This document shows positions 57,421 to 64,000 of a DNA stretch of 64,000 nucleotides, piece after piece. Both the position numbers and the translations under genes were made by a program. Source of the stretch: Scleroderma bovista (lineage: Eukaryota; Basidiomycota; Agaricomycetes; Boletales; Sclerodermataceae); assembly GCA_037178675.1 (NCBI GenBank), contig JAYMGJ010000321.1, positions 1 to 64,000 on the forward strand. The letters are read 5' to 3'. Below the pieces are notes generated by a model that saw only the letters and a program-made list of their open reading frames with translations, had not been told where the DNA came from and did no database searches. The stretch's first letter is position 1; each line of letters begins with the position of its first letter.

Positions 57421-58818
57421 ATGGCTGTCGACGAGCTGCACAAGGCATGGGCTAAGCTAGACCAGCTGGAAAGACAGGAAAGATATCTTGTCGAGAGGCT
57501 CTCCCACATCCACAAGGAGATTGACGCACAGAAGCTCGAAATCGACGACCTGATCAAGGCAAGACCATCCGCTGTCAATCGTCTCCCCACAGAGCTACTT
57601 TCGCAGATTTTCACCCTTTGCATCCCAGACCCAAAATTTCCTGAAAAGCCACTGCATCGGATTGTCGGTGTATCGCGCCGCTGGAGAGATATAGTCTGGA
57701 ACAATCCCAGCTTCTGGACTTCCATCAAGGTGACACCGGACCAGGGCGAGAAGGGATTGAAGAAGCAATTGGAGAGGAGCCATAAGACTTTGCTGGACAT
57801 TTGGTTTGACGATTGGCATTATTACCCCATACATGTGGCACATGACAAGCTCTACCCATTACTGGACGCTATTGTTCCACATGCGAACCGCTGGCGCTCC
57901 CTTATTATCTCTAACAGCATGGACCCAGACCTCGTGGAATCCATCCTTACGAAGATCAGCCACCTCAGCGTTCCCTTTCTCAGAGAATTCACAATGGACA
58001 TTTGGGACAATTTCGAAGATCTGCCTTATCCAGACTTCCTTCTACCCACACGTGCTCCCGCTCTCCAACATCTGACCCTCGGATCACCCTTCCAATTGGA
58101 CAACTTCGTAGCACCCCCCACACTCAAGACGCTGCATATGGCATTTCCAGAAACAGATAATTCCTATCCTGTGATTTCAATGCTTACTCCTGCACAGTCA
58201 CTGACATCGCTCGAACTCGACGGTGAGAGTACAGGATGGCCACTCAAACGAAACGATCTCCACTTTCCTCTCCTCGAGGAACTTACACTCCGGCTCAGTA
58301 GTTCTATGCCGTTTCTAGAAGCAATCGTAGCACCCAAGCTTCGATATGCATGGTGCCAGTTCAGTGGCTCCATGGAGTTCAATACCATCGAAGGGAAATT
58401 CAGAGATGTATATGATCTAACTCTTTCATTTTTCGATGAAGTCGACGATCAGAGTGCCGAGTCTCTGTGTCGTGCATTTCCAGGGGTGCGCCGACTACGC
58501 TTATCGGTGGACGAGACTTCTTTCTTCATGGCTGGTATTGACGAACTCGGGGACTTGGAGAGACGACCTCCTATAGACCAATGGCTAAACCTCGAAACTG
58601 TAACCCTCAGTAGCCTCGATTCCGAGTGGCTGATACATTGGGAGCATGGCGACGATCCTATCGTGAAGTGGCTCAGAGGTCGACAGGAATCAGGCCTATC
58701 ACGGTTACGCGTGAGGCTGCACCACTTCCGGGCAGATGAAAACAGATTACTACCCTCAAGCTACTGTGCATTACTAGAAAGACACTGCGACTTGGAAATA
58801 TTTATTTCCCCAACGTAG
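57421..58818 (+). CDS. F-box protein, paralog 2
   Basis: Single exon, 465 aa, close to paralog 1 along its length. The coiled-coil-like start (DELHKAWAKLDQLERQ), the F-box (NRLPTELLSQIFTLCIPDP, VSRRWRDIVWNNPSFWTSI) and leucine-rich segments all align, including ERRPPIDQWLNLETVTL and DDPIVKWLRGRQESGLSRL. Main differences are a shorter acidic linker after SHKTLLDIW and many substitutions in the LRR-like half, the part expected to bind targets. It is in inverted orientation to paralog 1, with duplicated 3' flanks. Confidence 0.88.
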   Translation: MAVDELHKAWAKLDQLERQERYLVERLSHIHKEIDAQKLEIDDLIKARPSAVNRLPTELLSQIFTLCIPDPKFPEKPLHRIVGVSRRWRDIVWNNPSFWTSIKVTPDQGEKGLKKQLERSHKTLLDIWFDDWHYYPIHVAHDKLYPLLDAIVPHANRWRSLIISNSMDPDLVESILTKISHLSVPFLREFTMDIWDNFEDLPYPDFLLPTRAPALQHLTLGSPFQLDNFVAPPTLKTLHMAFPETDNSYPVISMLTPAQSLTSLELDGESTGWPLKRNDLHFPLLEELTLRLSSSMPFLEAIVAPKLRYAWCQFSGSMEFNTIEGKFRDVYDLTLSFFDEVDDQSAESLCRAFPGVRRLRLSVDETSFFMAGIDELGDLERRPPIDQWLNLETVTLSSLDSEWLIHWEHGDDPIVKWLRGRQESGLSRLRVRLHHFRADENRLLPSSYCALLERHCDLEIFISPT

Positions 58819-59781
58819 TCGGTGAGTTCTTTTCCGAATCAGAGCCACATTTTTGTCCTAAATCTCATCTCAGGCCGCTCGGACAATTTAAGTACCTAAT
58901 CTTAGATCCAACATCACGAAAAGGTCTGGAGGCTATAGTTTTCTGCGGTGGCCTAGCTAACCATGATGTGCAGCTGACTATAATCAACTGAAGTCGAGAC
59001 ACGGGAGAGTGGATTGGGGCAACGATCCATATCGTCATTGCAAGGCGCGTCAAAGTACGCTGAACATAGCATGGCATGTATATCAAGCACATACTTATTA
59101 ATTTCCAACCAGTACGCAAGTAGAAGGAATAGCTTTTAGAGATACCCTTCTAGAAGAGACTGCCAATGGAAAAGAGGACTAATACGTTTGTATCGAACGT
59201 TATCCAGCGCTACTAGTGTGCCACGAGACACAGGAGCTAACAACGTCTGTATTTAGCAATTAGATAGTCGGTCCTCCTGCACCCACGCTGGTTGGCGAGT
59301 ATGTGGTTCGGGTTCAGCAGCCCATTGTATATGTTCCTGTGGTATTCAGAAGCAGACCATTATTCTTGCAACTGCTCCATGGTGTGGCGTAGTGACCTGC
59401 ACGGAAGCTGATCTATTTGCAATGTGCATAGGCAACATACCACGGACTTGAATACGAAGAGGCAAAGGATCTTGCATAATGCTTGAAAACACGCCAGTAT
59501 ATAGAACACGACTTACTATCCATCCTTGTACCGAGACGGCAGGCCAGCGGAGGCTCCTCTGTTCAAAGATATTCGAAGCTCTGAGAGCAAAGCACGTGCG
59601 TGCTTGCCTATCTTTATTCGACGTGAACACCCCTGACAGTGCGCCAGCCAATGAGTGCTAAGCGTCGGTCGCCAGTGTCCTTATAACTTCGGTGTCACAC
59701 ATCCACCCCATCTTGCTTGTTTTAGAGGAACGACTCTTCTTCCTCGCTCAGGTTTTGGCTTGGAGAGACTACTCACTTGCC
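58819..59781. other. F-box 2 downstream flank and iron transporter B upstream region
   Basis: 58819-59260 is the other half of the inverted duplication with 44420-44906. The 57 bases before 59782 match the leader of F-box 2. No gene in between. Confidence 0.6.
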
Positions 59782-60862
59782 ATGTCTTCAGAAACAGGCT
59801 GGGCAACTGCTGCCATTCCTATTTCCCTTAATAGTGATCCAGCCACCGAGCCAAAACCGCCAGTATGGTCCCTCGAGCCCCCACATAGAGCCACGTCTCC
59901 CTCCATCCAAGAAAAGTGCGACAGGAACAACCGCCTGGGCGGCAGATGTTGCAAGGAACTTAAAGAAGACGATCGGCGACACCTCATCGACCCAGATGTA
60001 GTCCGTGATGTGTGAGTTTTTCGTATTTCCCCAGTTTCTCACTCCCGCTTACTACACCATCACTTGGTCTAGCATCATTGGCCTGTCAGACGGCCTCACC
60101 GTTCCTTTCGCTCTCGCTGCCGGTCTTTCATCCCTGGGAGAGTCCAGGCTGGTCGTTCTGGGTGGCATCGCAGAACTTATTGCAGGCGCCATCTCCATGG
60201 GTATTGGTGGCTTTCTTGCATCACAAGCTGAAAGGGACCATTTTCGGTTCTTAAAGCGACATACTTCCGCACGGGTACTCCGTAGCTGTGTTGGAGAAAT
60301 GGAGAGAGAGGTGTATGCCATTCTCGGGCCCGTCGGTGTTGACGAGCGAACCGCACAGGCTGTCGCCAGGTGTTTGCTGAATGCCGAGTGCGATGCGAGT
60401 AGGTCAGGTGCAAGCGGAGGTTCAGAAGATGAAGAGCACCAGCAGCTCATAGAGAAGGAAGACGTCGGCGTCACTCCATTCCTGCTCAAATTCGGTGAAG
60501 GTCTTGGTGCGTAGGATCGTTGCTTAGCCTAGTATGTTATCCGAAACCATTACTCCACAGAGGAAGTGCCAACCAAACGGCTTTATATTTCCGCCGTAAC
60601 AATAGGACTCGGATACTTGATTGGTGGCATCATTCCCCTCATCCCGTACTTCTTCATCAGTCGCGCACACATTGCTTTACTTTATTCCTGTGTTCTCACC
60701 GGTGCAGTATTGCTGGCTTTTGGTGCAATTAAAGCCCGTGTTACTGGCGCCAGCAATGACCTAACAGGATATCTATGGGGGGCGGTGAGTACGTTAGTAG
60801 TTGGCGGGGCAGCAGCAGGAGCAGCATATACCATCGTTGCCCTCTTGGAATCGAAACCATGA
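59782..60862 (+). CDS. Vacuolar iron transporter family (VIT1/Ccc1) protein B
   Basis: Model: 59782-60011, 60073-60506, 60561-60862; 321 aa, with intron positions and phases identical to copy A. VIT features: IIGLSDGLTVPFALAAGLSSLG, GGIAELIAGAISMGIGGFLA and IGLGYLIGGIIPLIPYFF. Most of the VIT domain is identical to copy A, while the first 70 residues and the loop around residues 210-225 (SRSGASGGSEDEE) differ more. The shared cysteine patch is reduced (CDRNN..GRCCKE). Vacuolar metal import is expected. Its upstream leader resembles that of the unrelated F-box 2 gene. Confidence 0.93.
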
Positions 60863-63040
60863 TACCCGTATATTTTCTTTAGGGATGTACATTGCATTAT
60901 TGGAAACAGGACCGCGATGCACTTTATTTCTTCTGCACCGTCCGGTCACCGGGATGTGTTCACTGGAAAGTAAATATGTTCTTATTGCTCATAACTCCAA
61001 AGGAGGAACCCTAGTAATATACCATCCAGTAAAATGGTCTGCCTGAGCTCCACCCTCGTCCTGTCGAATAGTCGATGTAGCAACAATGCTATACGCTAAT
61101 CATCGAGGCTCCCATCCTATTGACCGAAACACTTAAGTTACTCAAGTGTGGTTCCATCCCTTCATTTCTGAAAGGTCTGCAAACCTGAACAACTTCATTT
61201 ACTCTGACTGCATCAGAGACCGTCACTGCATCACCACAGTTGGACAAATGGATAAGTAGCCAACACACTCTTACCAGATTCACACCACAACACACCGTTC
61301 TGCACCTGCCCACCCTGCCACGAATCGCAAGAAACTTATGACTGCCACAAACCATATAAATGTCAGGAAACTGCCAAGAAAATTATGGCACACCCGCCAG
61401 CCAAATGGCACCCGAGGTTCCAATCTAAGCAGCCTCTATCTGACCTCCCTGTATCTACCATCAATGCAAACAGAAGCGCATTCGGACAGAAAGAGGTTCT
61501 CACCTTTGGCCAAACCTGCACAACTAAAGGGGTGTATGACAACGCCTTCAGGGTCCTATCTCAAAGGAAGACAAATAGAGCACTGTACCTGCATGCCAAT
61601 CACTACCCTCCAGACACGAATACCCTAGTGCTTACAATTCATGGCCCATATTACTTTACCTCTACAGGCGGAGCGTTCTTCGCATCGAATGACGAGAGAA
61701 CTATTGCCCTACGTGTCTCAGGTGAAAGGGATAATGGAATCCGAGGAACGCTCGGCGTTAGCGATCGACGTAATCTGACAACCAACACATGAATTACCTG
61801 ACCTTACATATGACCCACGATTCACTGGAAATTGAGATGTGAGTGGGCCGTATCAAGAGGAAGCAACGACAAGCAGCACTCGACAGATGAAATGCACAAC
61901 AAATGACCCCAAACCATGAACTCACCTAAGGCATGACAGGTGAGTCCTAGTAACCAGTGTTTCTAAGTTTAGCCAGCGAGCTCTGAAAGTTGGGACAGTG
62001 CTCAAAGCTTGGAGTGGAGTCTTGTTGCACGGGAAAAACTTCCCAGACAATTGGGTCAGGGAGCATGAATTTTTGGTGGGTATTACACCTCGCCGCCATC
62101 GAGGGCGAAAAAAGTAACTTGCATGCGAGGTGAGGAGTCCCACACTGCCAACATGGCGTGCATAAAGCATTTCCCATGGACGAGTAACTACTGCTATCTA
62201 AGGGGGGAACTTCCACTCTTCGCAATGCCACTGAGGGCTTTAGCTGCTGAGTGTGCGTATACGCCCACCAAAAAATAAACAATAAAACCGTCTGGCAGGC
62301 TGAAAGTTGAGGTTGAAGTTGCCTCACCGCATATATGGAGAACAATGCTGCGAATCCTAGGTAGGGTGAGAGGGTGGATGTAGCTGCTCAGACCTTGAGC
62401 CTTGCCTCTGTCGTGCAGGCTCGTTGGCAATTCAAAGACCCCCAACACTTCCTCTAGTGAGACACAGCGACATTCCAAACGGGGACTGAAAATTAGGTAT
62501 GTGTACTCACCAAATTTTGCCACACTCCACACTGGTACTTACCGGCGTGAATTGTTACGTGCCAATGCCATAATAATAGTTGGCCCGTGACGGTGACCGG
62601 CCAAATAATTTCGCAGTACTTGTAGAATACTGCGATATCGCTCCACCGATAGGATCGGAGAATAATCAGAGTGAACATATCTGTAGGTCGGGCGAGTCGG
62701 ATGGCAACGTCTGTTATTACGTGACAGCCAAGCACACATGCTTGGAGGACCCCATGGATGCTGCGACCCCCTAGCACCGCAATTTATGTGTCGGGGTACT
62801 CTCGGTAGCCGTCAAAGGCTCAAGCCGACTTGGCTGGCTTGTGGAACTTTCTGTTCTGCCTCTGAACTCCATATCTGATTCCATCCGAAAAGTTTCGAGT
62901 GGAGAAAGTGGACGGTGAACTCAAATTCTAGGGGGTGAGAAGGGTCTAATTCGCCATTGGAGGCCGGTCGTCTGTGGGGCGGGTACAAACTGCCACTCCT
63001 CAAGTGATACTTTCCAGTCGCCCACTCAAAGTCTCCACGA
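60863..63040. other. Gene-poor region
   Basis: Apart from one weak ORF at 61385-61792, nothing is recognised. No repeat shared with the rest of the window was noticed. Confidence 0.45.
61385..61792 (+). CDS. Hypothetical ORF, 135 aa
   Basis: An uninterrupted ATG-to-stop frame. The sequence is Thr/Asn/Arg-rich, with no signal peptide, membrane segment or known motif. No homolog or second exon was seen. It may be a chance ORF in a gene-poor stretch, so treat it as unproven. Confidence 0.2.
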   Translation: MAHPPAKWHPRFQSKQPLSDLPVSTINANRSAFGQKEVLTFGQTCTTKGVYDNAFRVLSQRKTNRALYLHANHYPPDTNTLVLTIHGPYYFTSTGGAFFASNDERTIALRVSGERDNGIRGTLGVSDRRNLTTNT

Positions 63041-64000
63041 ATGCTGGGACAGACTTCTCGCTCACGAGTGAACAAAGCTGAATTCGAAGTTATATATGAA
63101 ATAGCAAATGCCCAACAGTTCTGGTCAGGTGCGCTTAAGCAAGTTTTGCATCACGCTTGCTATCTCACATTGTTATCATTGTCAGAGCTGGACGATCTCC
63201 TTCAACTCCCAGCTGATACTGCCGCTGTTACGCTCTCCTTGCTCGATACCACTCTTAGGAGGTTCGTGTCTTTATGCGCATCTTATCATCGTCAGTCCTT
63301 TCGGTTCCTATTTTCCCGAAATCCGACTATTAACGCCTTACTATTCGATGATCAGAACAATATCTGCAGAGCCCACTGCAACTGGAACATGCTTGCCAAC
63401 AACTCCTAGCGTCGGAGCTATTTAAGTTCCACTCCCAGCGGATGTGCAAGCTAATCATCGAAGATGCACAATTTGTGAGTTGCCTCGTGGCATCACGTCC
63501 ACCTACACTCACCATCTTTTGCGCATAGGAAACCGATCCTCACGTACAGCTCATATTATATAACATCCTTCTGCATTTCGGACGCCGGGAAGACACCTTT
63601 CTGCGTTCTTACGAGCGCTGGAAACCACTAATACCACTCCTGATGGATCACACTCTCGTCGATATTGACCTTGAAAATGAATTTTCGAATCTCACTCCTG
63701 GTTCCTCATATGTGGGGAGTTCGCGACACAGTACTGTGATGGGTCCTGTGACCATCGAAGCTAAATTGAGGTGTCTTAGTGTCCAGTTACTCTACGAGGT
63801 GTGTCGAGTGCAAAAAGAACTGTCTTATCAAGAACTATGTTCGTTTTTGTCAATATCTTTTTTCGTGTTTCGATCAGCTGACTCCTCGAGTTAGGCGTTT
63901 TCACTGACGCATTCATAGACAACTTATTTGAGGCCGTGGAGCAGACCAGGTTCATACTAGATGAAACTTTCAATTATTCGGTTATCAAGCTTTTGGTAAA
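63041..64000 (+). CDS. LDB17: Ldb17/Dip1 (SPIN90-like) actin regulator, 5' part
   Basis: Exons: 63041-63128, 63186-63290, 63356-63474, 63529-63838, 63895 onward; it runs off the window. Family-like segments: NAQQFWSELDDLLQLPAD, SPLQLEHACQQLLASELF, ETDPHVQLILYNILLHFGRRE, TIEAKLRCLSVQLLYEVCRV, and FTDAFIDNLFEAVEQTR with TFNYSVIKLLV at the edge. In yeasts these proteins bind Arp2/3 and start actin nucleation at endocytic sites. Four junctions keep frame and restore family sequence; the acceptor at 63354-63355 was chosen over a later AG because only it links ASYHQ to SPLQLEHAC. The start codon is tentative. Confidence 0.85.

Overview
The window is from a basidiomycete fungus, most likely an Agaricomycete. 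Genes are split by many introns of about 47-62 nt with GT..AG ends, and the protein set fits: a QDE2/AGO-like Argonaute, MAK32-type kinase, Ccc1/VIT transporters, Cdc20/Cdh1, NACHT relics and F-box expansions. All multi-exon models below were assembled by hand from frame, splice signals and remembered family signatures. No alignment or database search was run.

Layout. 1-2.1 kb is the 3' end of a Ty1/Copia retrotransposon with its LTR. 2.4-6.6 kb is gene-poor and holds an element bounded by a perfect 42-bp inverted repeat. 6.7-16.1 kb holds a triose-phosphate/nucleotide-sugar transporter family gene, an Argonaute with its catalytic residues, and a convergent metallophosphoesterase gene carrying two internal stops. 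17.2-24.0 kb holds two (+) histidine-phosphatase-superfamily paralogs. 25.2-43.6 kb is a dense block of mostly single-copy housekeeping genes: a small membrane protein, RNA polymerase III subunit RPC34, an alpha/beta hydrolase, biotin-protein ligase, tRNA-Arg(CCT), GDP-mannose 4,6-dehydratase, GDP-L-fucose synthase, FAD synthase, the AP-1 mu subunit, a Cdc20/Cdh1 activator and a MAK32-like kinase. 44.4-60.9 kb is a duplication-rich zone: two F-box genes in inverted orientation, two more (-) histidine-phosphatase paralogs, two vacuolar iron transporter genes, a NACHT relic, and the single-copy succinate dehydrogenase iron-sulfur subunit. The right edge carries the 5' part of an Ldb17/Dip1-like gene.

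How genes work together. GDP-mannose 4,6-dehydratase and GDP-L-fucose synthase lie tail to tail and are the two enzymes of de novo GDP-L-fucose synthesis. GDP-L-fucose synthase and FAD synthase start only 51 bp apart on opposite strands. The four phosphatase paralogs flank the housekeeping block as two (+) copies and two (-) copies, and all four keep a 6-nt micro-exon. Dispersed repeats and segmental copies make this block a candidate for recombination.

No clearly new defence or mobile system was found. The observations most worth checking are the phosphatase family (micro-exon, no recognisable HD proton donor, inward-facing arrangement), two genes that look freshly damaged (metallophosphoesterase, MAK32-like kinase), a three-copy dispersed repeat, and an upstream leader shared by an F-box gene and an unrelated transporter gene.
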